Virus record (IMG/VR): IMGVR_UViG_3300044981_000363
Span: 1-21,411 of that record
From: a virus
Strand: one strand, 5' to 3'
DNA length: 21,411 bases
In this document: positions 13,031 to 19,096 of the stretch, in pieces
Numbering within the stretch: position 1 is the stretch's first letter
Layout of the letters: the number at the start of each line of letters is the position of its first letter
Notes under the pieces: generated by a model
What the model saw: only the letters and a program-made list of their open reading frames with translations
Database searches by the model: none
Told to the model about the DNA's origin: nothing
Program-made: the position numbers and the translations under genes

Positions 13031-13267
13031 ATGAGTAACGACGAAAAGTTTTATGGTGAAGTGGCATGGTTCGATCCAAAGAGGGGATTTGGGTTCATTT
13101 TGTGGGAAAAAGATGGCGCCAAACAAAAGGATATGTTTGTCCATTTTTCTGACGTTTCTTGCGAAGGTTTCAAGACTCTTTACAAGGGTCAAAAAGTTTC
13201 TTTTGGTCTAGGTACCAACAAGCATGGTGATCCCAAAGCCACCAGTGTTGAAATCATGAAGAACTAA
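13031..13267 (+). CDS. Cold-shock-domain nucleic-acid-binding protein (78 aa)
   Basis: A single cold-shock domain of usual CspA-like size. The RNP1 motif reads 'KRGFGFI' (residues 17-23) and RNP2 'DMFVHFS' (34-40), preceded by the first strand 'YGEVAWFDP' (8-16). The aromatic residues that stack on single-stranded RNA or DNA are present. Proteins of this family melt RNA structure and act as RNA chaperones or antiterminators. A phage copy could help translation of structured late mRNAs or take over host cold-shock functions, but this is inference. AAGGA precedes the ATG. Its TAA abuts the stop of a minus-strand gene with no gap, so transcription converges here. Confidence 0.93.
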   Translation: MSNDEKFYGEVAWFDPKRGFGFILWEKDGAKQKDMFVHFSDVSCEGFKTLYKGQKVSFGLGTNKHGDPKATSVEIMKN

Positions 13268-13283
13268 TTATTTCTTGAAATAA
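13268..13283. terminator. AT-rich inverted repeat at the convergent gene junction
   Basis: TTATTTC (13268-13274) pairs with GAAATAA (13277-13283) exactly where the cold-shock gene and the minus-strand cassette meet end to end. The stem has only one GC pair and a tiny loop, so it is a weak candidate for a bidirectional transcription end. Confidence 0.2.
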
Positions 13284-13543
13284 ATTTCAATAATTTGAGC
13301 AGCCAAAGCTAACAAACCGCTGACATACAATACCTTAATCCTAAACATGTCCTTGGATAGTTCGTCTACCTGTTCGACTAATTTATCTGCCTTATCTTCA
13401 ATTCTATCTTGTTGAAGTTTGCCGGCGGTTAGCTTCTCGAAAATTTCTTCTCGCTCTTCTGCGGCAATAGTCTCTATTTCAACAGCTTTTCTATTGACTT
13501 CTAGAATAATTTGCAAGTCTTTTCTGTTGAATTGTTCCGGCAT
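13268..13543 (-). CDS. Coiled-coil protein with C-terminal membrane segment (91 aa)
   Basis: The start at 13543 ('MPEQFNRKD') is preferred because GGAG lies nine bases upstream. The longer reading from 13558 adds five residues and lacks a ribosome site. Residues ~8-65 are a charged, heptad-like helix ('IEDKADKLVEQVDELSKDMF'). A hydrophobic stretch of about 20 residues follows ('VLYVSGLLALAAQIIEIYF'), then a short Lys tail. This layout (cytosolic coiled coil plus one C-terminal membrane helix) is seen in XhlA-type haemolysin/holin accessory proteins and other phage membrane proteins. It is last in a three-gene minus-strand cassette. A role in lysis or membrane docking is a guess. Confidence 0.8.
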   Translation of the reverse strand: MPEQFNRKDLQIILEVNRKAVEIETIAAEEREEIFEKLTAGKLQQDRIEDKADKLVEQVDELSKDMFRIKVLYVSGLLALAAQIIEIYFKK

Positions 13544-13552
13544 TTTTGTGGT

Positions 13553-13556
13553 CTCC
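13553..13556 (-). promoter_or_regulatory. Ribosome binding site (GGAG) deciding the start of the coiled-coil gene
   Basis: GGAG on the minus strand lies nine bases before the ATG at 13543. It overlaps the alternative upstream ATG at 13558, which itself has no ribosome site. Confidence 0.55.
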
Positions 13557-13566
13557 ATTTATCAAA

Positions 13567-13731
13567 TTAGTTAGTCTGTTGTTTGCGTTTTTTTGCCCTT
13601 TCTAAAATCCTACTGCATTTATTGTCCAATTTTTTGTACTCTTCTACGGTAGTTTGTTCAACGTCAGCAGCCTCTTCATCTTGCTCAAAAATTTGATCAA
13701 TAACTTCTGCTAGTTGTTTACGCGAATGCAT
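13567..13731 (-). CDS. Small acidic/basic helical protein (54 aa)
   Basis: The start at 13731 ('MHSRKQLAEVIDQIF') is preferred because AAGAGG lies six bases upstream. A longer in-frame reading from 13779 has no ribosome site and would run into the upstream gene. The protein is highly charged: an acidic middle ('EQDEEAADVEQTTVEEY') and a basic C-terminus ('RILERAKKRKQQTN'). It is probably all helix and has no membrane segment. I recognise no family. It sits between the 150-residue protein and the coiled-coil membrane protein, and all three are probably translated from one message. It may be an assembly chaperone. Confidence 0.7.
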   Translation of the reverse strand: MHSRKQLAEVIDQIFEQDEEAADVEQTTVEEYKKLDNKCSRILERAKKRKQQTN

Positions 13732-13737
13732 GTTTGA

Positions 13738-13743
13738 CCTCTT
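13738..13743 (-). promoter_or_regulatory. Ribosome binding site (AAGAGG) for the 54-residue gene
   Basis: The site overlaps the stop codon of the upstream minus-strand gene and sits six bases from the ATG at 13731. It fixes that start and implies translational coupling. Confidence 0.6.
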
Positions 13744-14194
13744 ATTTGTGGGAAATGACGAGTTTCTGAGTATCAGCATCGGCTAATTCAGCATTCTCTC
13801 TGGCGTAGTCTTCGTCCAATTTTTTCTGCATCGATAGATCGTCCGAAATTTTGAGCTCATCATATTCAACCTGCTCAATGCTTAGTATAGATCGTCCTCT
13901 AGATGGGATAGCCGACTCTCTCAAAAATGGTATTCTTTCTTTATCGATAGCTGGCGGTGGTAGGTCTCGCACCAATATTTTATCTCGTTTCTTGAAAATA
14001 GAACCGGACTCTCTGGACTTAATTAGTTGTTCCAAAGTAAAATCATAGTGTTTTTTATCCAATAAATTCACCGTCCTAAACGCCTTAATGTTGATAGCTA
14101 AGTCAGCTAATGTGACATTTCTATCAGAAGCATTGGTGACCCAAAATTCTGGTTTTGGAGGAGTTTTCATACACTCTAATGTAAGTATATTCAT
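13742..14194 (-). CDS. Phage virion-associated protein, first gene of minus-strand cassette (150 aa, or 142 aa)
   Basis: Two starts are possible: 14194 (150 residues) or 14170 ('MKTPPKPEFWVTN', 142 residues). Neither has a strong ribosome site; a GAG precedes the second. The conserved-looking part is 'FWVTNASDRNVTLADLAINIKAFRTVNLLDKKHYDFTLEQLIKS', followed by 'GSIFKKRDKILVR'. It is a compact alpha/beta unit that I associate with proteins encoded in structural regions of large phages, without a known function. The C-terminal third is charged and probably helical ('MQKKLDEDYARENAELADAD'). There are no Cys pairs and no membrane segment. It is transcribed away from the 183-residue gene that starts 26 bases from its far end. 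Confidence 0.8.
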   Translation of the reverse strand: MNILTLECMKTPPKPEFWVTNASDRNVTLADLAINIKAFRTVNLLDKKHYDFTLEQLIKSRESGSIFKKRDKILVRDLPPPAIDKERIPFLRESAIPSRGRSILSIEQVEYDELKISDDLSMQKKLDEDYARENAELADADTQKLVISHK

Positions 14195-14210
14195 AATTAG
14201 TCATAATAGC
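14191..14210 (+). promoter_or_regulatory. Tandem TCATAATxAG motifs between divergent genes
   Basis: Two near-identical 10-base units, TCATAATTAG and TCATAATAGC, lie head to tail in the spacer between the minus-strand cassette and the plus-strand 183-residue gene. Each holds a CATAAT that could serve as a -10 box. No convincing -35 box is seen, so this is only a candidate promoter or operator region. Confidence 0.25.
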
Positions 14211-14216
14211 AGAGGA
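14211..14216 (+). promoter_or_regulatory. Ribosome binding site (AGAGGA) deciding the start at 14220
   Basis: AGAGGA lies just before the ATG at 14220. It shows that the longer in-frame reading from 14088, which would overlap the minus-strand gene, is not the real start. Confidence 0.6.
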
Positions 14217-14219
14217 ACA

Positions 14220-14771
14220 ATGACATACTGCTTTAATTATACTCCTGGCCAACTAGTTACTTTCTATCAGGAAGTTAAGGACGGCTATGATCAGCGCACG
14301 GATGACGGATATATCCCAGTCGTAACCAGAATTATTGTTCCTGGTTTCACTTTGGCTTGCGATTACCCGCGAACCATGACTCGCATAGATGTAGGTCTGT
14401 TTTACTTCCAATTTTTGCTTCCTAATGGGGCTTCCGCAGTGGGAACTTATTTTGTGGATATTATTTATATGAATCCAGATACGGGACTATTGGTCAATGC
14501 GTCTCGTCAGATTGTGGTAACGGCACCTTTCGGTAATTTTGGCTTGACTCCGGGCGGTTTGGGCGGCCCGCCAATTCATCCGCCACCACCTTGCCATTTC
14601 CCTCCAGAACCAGATTGCCATCATGATCACCATGAGCGTCCCGATCCTTACGATCGTCATGATCCGTGTCCGCCCCCTTGTCCCGCGCCATATCCTCATG
14701 AACCGCTGCCTCTTGGTCCCCGTGGTTTCGTTAGAAATCCACATCGTCCTTTCCGAGGCGGTGGAAGATGA
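14220..14771 (+). CDS. Structural protein with Pro/His/Cys/Asp-rich tail (183 aa)
   Basis: The start at 14220 is set by AGAGGA. The frame is open to 14088, but that extension overlaps the opposite-strand gene and looks unlike protein. Residues ~1-115 form an Ig-like beta domain ('LVTFYQEVKDGYDQRTDDGYIPVVTRIIVPGF...ASRQIVVTAPFGNFG'). The last ~60 residues are low-complexity: Pro runs, 'CHHDHHERPDPYDRHDPC' and further Pro/His/Cys, ending in a Gly/Arg-rich tail. The His/Cys/Asp content suggests metal binding or a flexible surface tail; neither is proven. The stop overlaps the next start (ATGA), and the N-terminal fold resembles that of its partner, so the two probably work in one structure. Confidence 0.85.
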   Translation: MTYCFNYTPGQLVTFYQEVKDGYDQRTDDGYIPVVTRIIVPGFTLACDYPRTMTRIDVGLFYFQFLLPNGASAVGTYFVDIIYMNPDTGLLVNASRQIVVTAPFGNFGLTPGGLGGPPIHPPPPCHFPPEPDCHHDHHERPDPYDRHDPCPPPCPAPYPHEPLPLGPRGFVRNPHRPFRGGGR

Positions 14772-15673
14772 GTTTCACTATCAAACCTCGTGGTGAAATC
14801 TTAGATGTAACAGATCAGGTTAATCTAACTGTACAATTTAAGGATGCCATGGGCCATCCCATCGACACGGATAAGTTCCCAACAATTTCTATTGTTCAGC
14901 CAAGTGGCTTGGTAGCTATCTCTGGGACCTCTGCCGGAATCTTCCAAATTGGTGTGGGGAACTACGGTTTCATTTACACCATCCCTATTGATGGTCCCTA
15001 CGGAGTTTTCAACGATATCTGGACCGGTCACATCAATGGCTTTTTGGTACAGACTACTTTTAGCTTCATAGTCAATCATACTCAGATACCGGCTATCAAT
15101 TCCGATGGACATGTCCATTTGGGAGATGATCCTGGTTTTCATTATTCTGAGTGTGCCCTGCATAACATCAATAAGCTAATGAAGTCTCTCAAAGCCAGGC
15201 TTAATAGTTCGGGTAAAGCCAAATCCTCGGATGCTTACGGCAACACTATTTATGTGGATTGTGATATTTTTTCTGTGGATACCCTAGCCACTTTTATTGC
15301 CACTGCCCTGTGGGACTTCAACCAAGTTCCTTATTTCACTTGGTTTACTTTTGACGAAGACAGCTTCGTAGATCAATTCGGAGAGGTATTGGTAGAAGGT
15401 GCTACTTTATATGCACTGGCTTCTATTGCTTTGATTGAAAGAGGAAGAGAGTTTCAACTAACTGATAATGGGTTAAATTTCAATCCTCCGACTGTTAGTG
15501 AATTGTTACAAACTCAATATAGCACTTTGTTAAGTCACTATTGGGAAAAGCTTAAATACATTAAGAATTCACTCAGACCAAGTCCACGCGGTCTTGGAGT
15601 ATTCTCAATGACTAGTGGTATGAACCCACAGTGGGCAAGATTACGCCACGTCCGTGCTCGTAGATTGTACTGA
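14768..15673 (+). CDS. Virion protein with N-terminal Ig-like and C-terminal helical domain (301 aa)
   Basis: The start overlaps the previous stop (ATGA), with GGAAG upstream. Residues ~1-108 are a beta domain ('LTVQFKDAMGHPIDTDKFPTISIVQPSG...TTFSFIVNHTQIP') similar in kind to that of the preceding protein. A His-rich joint follows ('DGHVHLGDDPGFHYSECALHN'). The C-terminal ~170 residues are mostly helical, including 'EGATLYALASIALIERGREF' and 'STLLSHYWEKLKYIKNSL', and end in a very basic tail 'WARLRHVRARRLY'. I recognise no named family. A connector or tail-associated structural role fits the neighbourhood. No enzyme motif is apparent. Confidence 0.83.
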   Translation: MSFTIKPRGEILDVTDQVNLTVQFKDAMGHPIDTDKFPTISIVQPSGLVAISGTSAGIFQIGVGNYGFIYTIPIDGPYGVFNDIWTGHINGFLVQTTFSFIVNHTQIPAINSDGHVHLGDDPGFHYSECALHNINKLMKSLKARLNSSGKAKSSDAYGNTIYVDCDIFSVDTLATFIATALWDFNQVPYFTWFTFDEDSFVDQFGEVLVEGATLYALASIALIERGREFQLTDNGLNFNPPTVSELLQTQYSTLLSHYWEKLKYIKNSLRPSPRGLGVFSMTSGMNPQWARLRHVRARRLY

Positions 15674-15689
15674 GGGCACGAAGGTTTTT
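15653..15689 (+). terminator. Possible weak terminator at the end of the 301-residue gene
   Basis: CGTGC (15653-15657) pairs with GCACG (15676-15680), and two more pairs are possible inside. A T-run follows at 15685-15689. The loop is long (about 14 bases) and the stem overlaps the stop codon, so efficiency is doubtful. Confidence 0.3.
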
Positions 15690-15693
15690 CTAA

Positions 15694-15715
15694 GTGCTGT
15701 TATATAAGTCAGCAC
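15694..15715 (+). promoter_or_regulatory. Hairpin immediately before the LAGLIDADG gene's ribosome site
   Basis: GTGCTG (15694-15699) and CAGCAC (15710-15715) form a perfect six-pair stem around a 10-base AT-rich loop. The GAGGA ribosome site (15716-15720) starts at the very next base. Such placement can limit ribosome access. Hairpins near the ribosome site control expression of some T4 homing endonuclease genes; applying that here is inference. Confidence 0.45.
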
Positions 15716-15725
15716 GAGGACAAAC

Positions 15726-16748
15726 ATGAAAAACAAGCTACTCTCAAAAATTACGCCCGAACAACTCATTCAAGATTTTCAAGAATTAGGTTCAGCAGGT
15801 AAAATTGGTGCTAAATATGGTATCAATACGCAAACTGTTTATACGGCCTTCAAGATTATAAATTATGATTGTCGTACCAGGCAAGATGTTGCATCGGTGG
15901 TGACCAAAGAAATTCTAGAAGAGGCTTACGGCCGTCTTGGCACGCTCAAAGCAGTTGGTCGCGAACTAAAAATAGACCCCGAAAGCGTTAGTCGCTATAT
16001 GGAAAAATTTGACCTTAATTATCAGCATCAAATTATCTATAATTGTGATCAAGAATTCTTTTCAAGAGATAATGAAGAGACATTTTATGTTGCTGGTTTC
16101 ATTGCGGCCGATGGCTGTGTCAAAGACAGAAAAAGTTCCAATGGAAATCGTAGATATGAACTTGGAATTGGATTATCAAGAGAAGATAAGGATTTTCTTG
16201 AACAACTTCGACAGATAATGAAAGCTGAAACTCCTGTTAGAGATTTTTTGGTTAAAAACTCAAAACGTAATCCAAAATGGAATGATTGTTGGAAAAGTGA
16301 AATCATTATCACCTCCAAGCAAATGTGTGATGATCTATTTCGTTTCGACGTGATCCCACGTAAAAGTCTTATTTATACATTTCCTAAATGGATGAAAATT
16401 CATCCTCTCAAACATCATTTTCTTCGTGGGTATAATGATGGAGATGGTAGCTTTTTTATTCCCGAATTACCCGATGGAAGAAAGACTGAACAAGTCTATT
16501 TTTCTATGCGTGGAACACCCAGTTTTCTCACAGATGCTCGATATATATTGGAACAAGAATGCGATCTTGAAGAACGAGAAAAAGACATTAGAATTTCCAG
16601 CGGACAAGGTGTTCTCGAATATGGTGGAAACGGCGTTATATCCAAAATTGCTGATTATCTCTACCGAGACGCCACCATTTATCTTCCGCGCAAACGAGAG
16701 ATTGCAATGATGGCTAAACAATTTTCAGGAGACTTAAATGAGCGTTAA
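15726..16748 (+). CDS. LAGLIDADG homing endonuclease with N-terminal HTH region (340 aa)
   Basis: A monomeric, two-motif LAGLIDADG endonuclease. The first motif is 'AGFIAADG' (residues ~123-130) and the second 'LRGYNDGDG' (~233-241). Both keep the acidic residue that binds metal (D129; D240). The ~115 residues before the first motif hold two helix-turn-helix-like units ('AGKIGAKYGINTQTVYTAF' and 'LKAVGRELKIDPESVSRYM'), which probably add DNA contacts. GAGGA lies five bases before the ATG, directly after a hairpin. The last 11 bases overlap the next gene's start and contain its ribosome site, so the element has become part of the operon. It appears intact and free-standing; neither intein splice residues nor an intron boundary is visible. 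Confidence 0.94.
   Translation: MKNKLLSKITPEQLIQDFQELGSAGKIGAKYGINTQTVYTAFKIINYDCRTRQDVASVVTKEILEEAYGRLGTLKAVGRELKIDPESVSRYMEKFDLNYQHQIIYNCDQEFFSRDNEETFYVAGFIAADGCVKDRKSSNGNRRYELGIGLSREDKDFLEQLRQIMKAETPVRDFLVKNSKRNPKWNDCWKSEIIITSKQMCDDLFRFDVIPRKSLIYTFPKWMKIHPLKHHFLRGYNDGDGSFFIPELPDGRKTEQVYFSMRGTPSFLTDARYILEQECDLEEREKDIRISSGQGVLEYGGNGVISKIADYLYRDATIYLPRKREIAMMAKQFSGDLNER
16727..16731 (+). promoter_or_regulatory. Ribosome binding site (AGGAG) inside the endonuclease gene
   Basis: AGGAG lies six bases before the ATG at 16738, within the last codons of the LAGLIDADG gene. It supports that start and couples the two genes. Confidence 0.6.
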
Positions 16749-17175
16749 AGATATACTAAAAAAATTTGAACAAGATAAGAATGATTTAGCTCATACAAGA
16801 AAAACCAATGTGAGTAATGCTGTAATATGGCTCAATAATAATGGGTTGCAATTACTGCATCAATTTAGAAATGATATACACAGTACACAACGATGGAGTT
16901 GTGAGTTGGAGGTTGAGCAGTTTGGTCACATTACTGGGAATAGATATGCTAAATTGCATATTTCTGATAGATTTTCCCGTAGTAGCAATGATGATATTTT
17001 TATAACCATTCTTCACAAAAATGAAGACGAAGATAAGTTTACAGTAACATTATCTAACGGGAAAAGAAGCTTGGAGCCACGGAAGATAAGCGCATCAAGT
17101 ATAGATGAACAATATTTAGAAGAACAATTAGATAAAGCTTTACGGGAGTTTTCTTTGGGGAAAAAGAATGGTTGA
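16738..17175 (+). CDS. Unknown protein (145 aa)
   Basis: Starts inside the end of the LAGLIDADG gene, with an AGGAG. No family is recognised. The N-terminal ~60 residues look helical ('VKDILKKFEQDKNDLAHTRKTN'). The centre is beta-type ('WSCELEVEQFGHITGNRYAKLHISDRF', 'DIFITILHKNEDEDKFTVTLSNG'). The C-terminus is an acidic helix ('DEQYLEEQLDKALREF'). Codons are clearly AT-richer than in the fibre genes. The gene overlaps the following membrane protein gene by eight bases, so the two are probably made together. Being next to a homing endonuclease and unlike the structural genes in composition, the pair may be an acquired accessory unit. Confidence 0.78.
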   Translation: MSVKDILKKFEQDKNDLAHTRKTNVSNAVIWLNNNGLQLLHQFRNDIHSTQRWSCELEVEQFGHITGNRYAKLHISDRFSRSSNDDIFITILHKNEDEDKFTVTLSNGKRSLEPRKISASSIDEQYLEEQLDKALREFSLGKKNG

Positions 17176-17647
17176 TATATTGGGATTTTTACATATATTA
17201 TGGGTATTTTTCTGGACTCATGACCAATTTTTTGGTATTCTTTTTTTAGGATTATTTTGGCTTAAAAAAATCAAAAAAGTTGAACACAGGACAATTATTC
17301 AAACTGGTATATACGATAAAGCACTAGAATTGTTTATTGATTGGTTAGTGGATTTGCATAGTATAAATCAAAATCCAACGATTATCACCGAACAAGATAA
17401 AGAGGCTGAAAGAAGTAAGTTGATGGGGGCTAATCTTATAAAAGCTTACAAAATTTTTGATAAACTTTCGGTTTGTGGTTCATCTAGGATAAAAAAATGG
17501 ATAAAAGAAAAGAAAAAATCAAGTATAACTAATCCTCCAAGACCTTGGGTCACGGATACAATAGTAGAAGATTTCGTTTATCTTATTAGTGTTGATATGG
17601 GGATGGTATCTATTTTTGATAGACTAAAACATTGGCTAAAAGATTAA
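17168..17647 (+). CDS. Unknown membrane-anchored protein (159 aa)
   Basis: Overlaps the preceding gene by eight bases (ATGGTTGA). The first ~32 residues are strongly hydrophobic and aromatic ('ILGFLHILWVFFWTHDQFFGILFLGLFWL'). They are followed by 'KKIKK', consistent with one or two membrane passes and a cytoplasmic body. The remainder is mostly helical and basic ('RIKKWIKEKKKSS'). No catalytic motif, Cys cluster or known family is seen. With its AT-rich codons and pairing with the 145-residue gene, it could be a membrane component of an accessory function such as superinfection exclusion. That is a guess from topology. Confidence 0.75.
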   Translation: MVDILGFLHILWVFFWTHDQFFGILFLGLFWLKKIKKVEHRTIIQTGIYDKALELFIDWLVDLHSINQNPTIITEQDKEAERSKLMGANLIKAYKIFDKLSVCGSSRIKKWIKEKKKSSITNPPRPWVTDTIVEDFVYLISVDMGMVSIFDRLKHWLKD

Positions 17648-17651
17648 TTAT

Positions 17652-17819
17652 ATGAATACTAACATACAATACGAAGAACCCTGCTCCCACGACAATCAAC
17701 CCTGCACTTGGGACAGCGATTATTTTTACAGCGTGGAAGAAGACGATGAAATGAGATCGGATCTTTTCTGCACCAAATGCGGTCGTTTTCGCGATTGGTC
17801 GAAAGACGAATTGCCTTAA
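17652..17819 (+). CDS. Small zinc-ribbon-like protein (55 aa)
   Basis: A short gene begins with ATG at 17652, four bases after the previous stop, and ends with TAA at 17817-17819. It encodes 'MNTNIQYEEPCSHDNQPCTW', then an acidic stretch ('EEDDE'), then 'FCTKCGRFRDW'. The Cys/His set (C11, H13, C18, C40, C43) fits a small zinc knuckle or ribbon, with 'CTKCG' the clearest half. The composition is far from random and GC content matches the neighbours, supporting a real gene despite no clear ribosome site. The stop overlaps the opposite-strand 2H phosphoesterase stop. Function unknown; nucleic acid binding is possible. Confidence 0.65.
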   Translation: MNTNIQYEEPCSHDNQPCTWDSDYFYSVEEDDEMRSDLFCTKCGRFRDWSKDELP

Positions 17820-18439
17820 CGATCTATCTTTCTGCGCTCATACGATGGAGTGAGAAAATCTTGCAACGGATTGCCGGCAATTTTCTCAAAGACCTCTACC
17901 TGCTGTAATAACAAGGCGTTCTTTCTTTTTCTGGTTGGCCCTTTGAGGGGGAAGGTAATGAAGATACGGTCATCGGCATGATCTCCGCCCCATAGCACCA
18001 CTTCATTGACTACGAACTCTAACTTGGGTTCAATCTTGAAGTCATCGTGGTCTTCTTTGGAAAAGGCTAACGTAATGTGTGGCTTATATTCCTTGAAGGT
18101 TTTCTTGTAATCTATTTTAGCCTTGTCGAAACTCTTGCATAACTTCTTGTGCAGCTCATGTAGCTCTTTGGAATCGATGGGGGCGATGATGGGGATAGGC
18201 CCGTCATTGTGCGGTGGGAAATGAGAGACCTTGGAGGCCTTCACCAGAAATGGCTCGGTTTCGGTAATAACATCAAAGGTAGCTTCGGTAGCCTTGGTAA
18301 TTTCCGAAATGGGCCAGTTGTCCTCAAAGCACAAGATGGTGATGTGGTATTCAGAGGCAGCTTCCCTTTCACCAGGCACTTCTAAACCCGTGATAAGTCT
18401 GCCTAACTCTGTGGGCACTTTGATTCCTAAAAACGCCAT
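17816..18439 (-). CDS. 2H phosphoesterase (LigT / 2'-5' RNA ligase-like) (207 aa)
   Basis: The two signature H-x-T motifs of the 2H superfamily are intact: 'HIT' at residues 32-34 ('EYHITIL') and 'HIT' at 121-123 ('YKPHITLAF'). Spacing of about 89 residues is normal. The core ends near residue 165. A basic, helical extension of ~40 residues follows ('RKRKNALLLQQVEVFEKIAGNPLQDFL'). Known 2H enzymes cut or join 2'-5' or cyclic phosphodiester bonds in RNA and nucleotides. Phage members include RNA-repair-type enzymes and Acb1, which destroys cyclic oligonucleotide alarm signals of CBASS. Either could apply. A GAGG ribosome site precedes the ATG. The gene diverges from the HExxH protease gene. 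Confidence 0.92.
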   Translation of the reverse strand: MAFLGIKVPTELGRLITGLEVPGEREAASEYHITILCFEDNWPISEITKATEATFDVITETEPFLVKASKVSHFPPHNDGPIPIIAPIDSKELHELHKKLCKSFDKAKIDYKKTFKEYKPHITLAFSKEDHDDFKIEPKLEFVVNEVVLWGGDHADDRIFITFPLKGPTRKRKNALLLQQVEVFEKIAGNPLQDFLTPSYERRKIDR

Positions 18440-18453
18440 AATTTAACCTCTAT

Positions 18454-18478
18454 CCATAATATGGTTATTTAGCCATAT
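18454..18478. promoter_or_regulatory. Inverted repeat in the divergent 2H/metalloprotease spacer
   Basis: ATATGG (18459-18464) and CCATAT (18473-18478) form a perfect six-base inverted repeat with an 8-base spacer. CCATA/TATGG at 18454-18464 is a second, overlapping palindrome. TATTAT on the minus strand and TAATAT on the plus strand could be -10 boxes facing both ways. A shared promoter/operator is plausible but unproven. Confidence 0.35.
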
Positions 18479-18482
18479 CTAC

Positions 18483-19040
18483 ATGGGTTCCAATGACAAA
18501 GAGAAAATTCCACTTTCTCAAGTAAAAAAACTACCTTACAAGTCCTTGAACAGGATGATTAAAAAGATGCGCGAGTATCTCAAACACAATGAGACCGTCC
18601 AAAATATGTTCAAGGAGTATGAAGTGGACATTTCAGAAATAGACTTTATTCCTATGATGTTTGGCAATTTGGAGGTCAGTGCTAAAACGGACCACGGCAT
18701 CATTATTTATAATTACAAACTCTTGACAGATGGTGATTTTTTTAAGGACTTTTCTTATGGTGTTCATGAGATGACCCACTGGCTACAGCAGACTACCGGC
18801 ACCAAAGCCACCAAGAGTTCGGATGATGGTAGCTATCTAGATAACCCATACGAGCAAGAAGGTTTCCAAAATCAAGTGCAATATATTGCCGATGAGTTTG
18901 GGCAAGATGAAGCTGAGCAATACGTGGATGATTTGCTCGACCATCACGAAGTAGATAATAAGAAAGAGATTGAAGAGAAAAAAGAAATTTTAATGTCCAA
19001 AGCCGCATATCTGTTGGCTAAGTATCCTGCCAGTTTATAA
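18483..19040 (+). CDS. HExxH zinc metalloprotease-like protein (185 aa)
   Basis: The zinc-protease motif is 'HEMTH' at residues 95-99 in 'GVHEMTHWLQQ'. A downstream 'NPYEQEGFQNQVQYIADEFG' (121-140) offers a third ligand Glu (E124 or E126), about 25-30 residues on, as in gluzincin-type enzymes. The N-terminus is basic and helical, and the C-terminus is an acidic then Lys-rich helix. No signal peptide is present, so it should act in the cytoplasm or in the virion. Similar small HExxH proteins occur in large phages, often of unknown role; prohead processing or cleavage of a host factor are possible. No ribosome site precedes the ATG at 18483, so the start could be further in, though the motif is unaffected. 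Confidence 0.85.
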   Translation: MGSNDKEKIPLSQVKKLPYKSLNRMIKKMREYLKHNETVQNMFKEYEVDISEIDFIPMMFGNLEVSAKTDHGIIIYNYKLLTDGDFFKDFSYGVHEMTHWLQQTTGTKATKSSDDGSYLDNPYEQEGFQNQVQYIADEFGQDEAEQYVDDLLDHHEVDNKKEIEEKKEILMSKAAYLLAKYPASL

Positions 19041-19050
19041 TAAGCATTCC

Positions 19051-19090
19051 TAGCCGTCTGTCTAGTCCCGCTATTTGACGGGAGCGGCTA
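19051..19090 (+). promoter_or_regulatory. Two-part hairpin upstream of the 663-residue gene
   Basis: TAGCCG (19051-19056) pairs with CGGCTA (19085-19090). Inside it, TCCCG (19066-19070) pairs with CGGGA (19079-19083), leaving a one-sided bulge and an 8-base loop. No T-run follows. The only ribosome-site-like sequence for the next gene, GGGAG at 19080-19084, lies in the 3' arm, so folding would hide it. It could regulate translation or end the upstream transcript. Confidence 0.5.
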
Positions 19091-19096
19091 ATAAAA

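Noticed and set aside
14088-14219. 44-residue N-terminal extension of the 183-residue protein
   Set aside because: It overlaps the opposite-strand gene and lacks a ribosome site, whereas AGAGGA fits the ATG at 14220.
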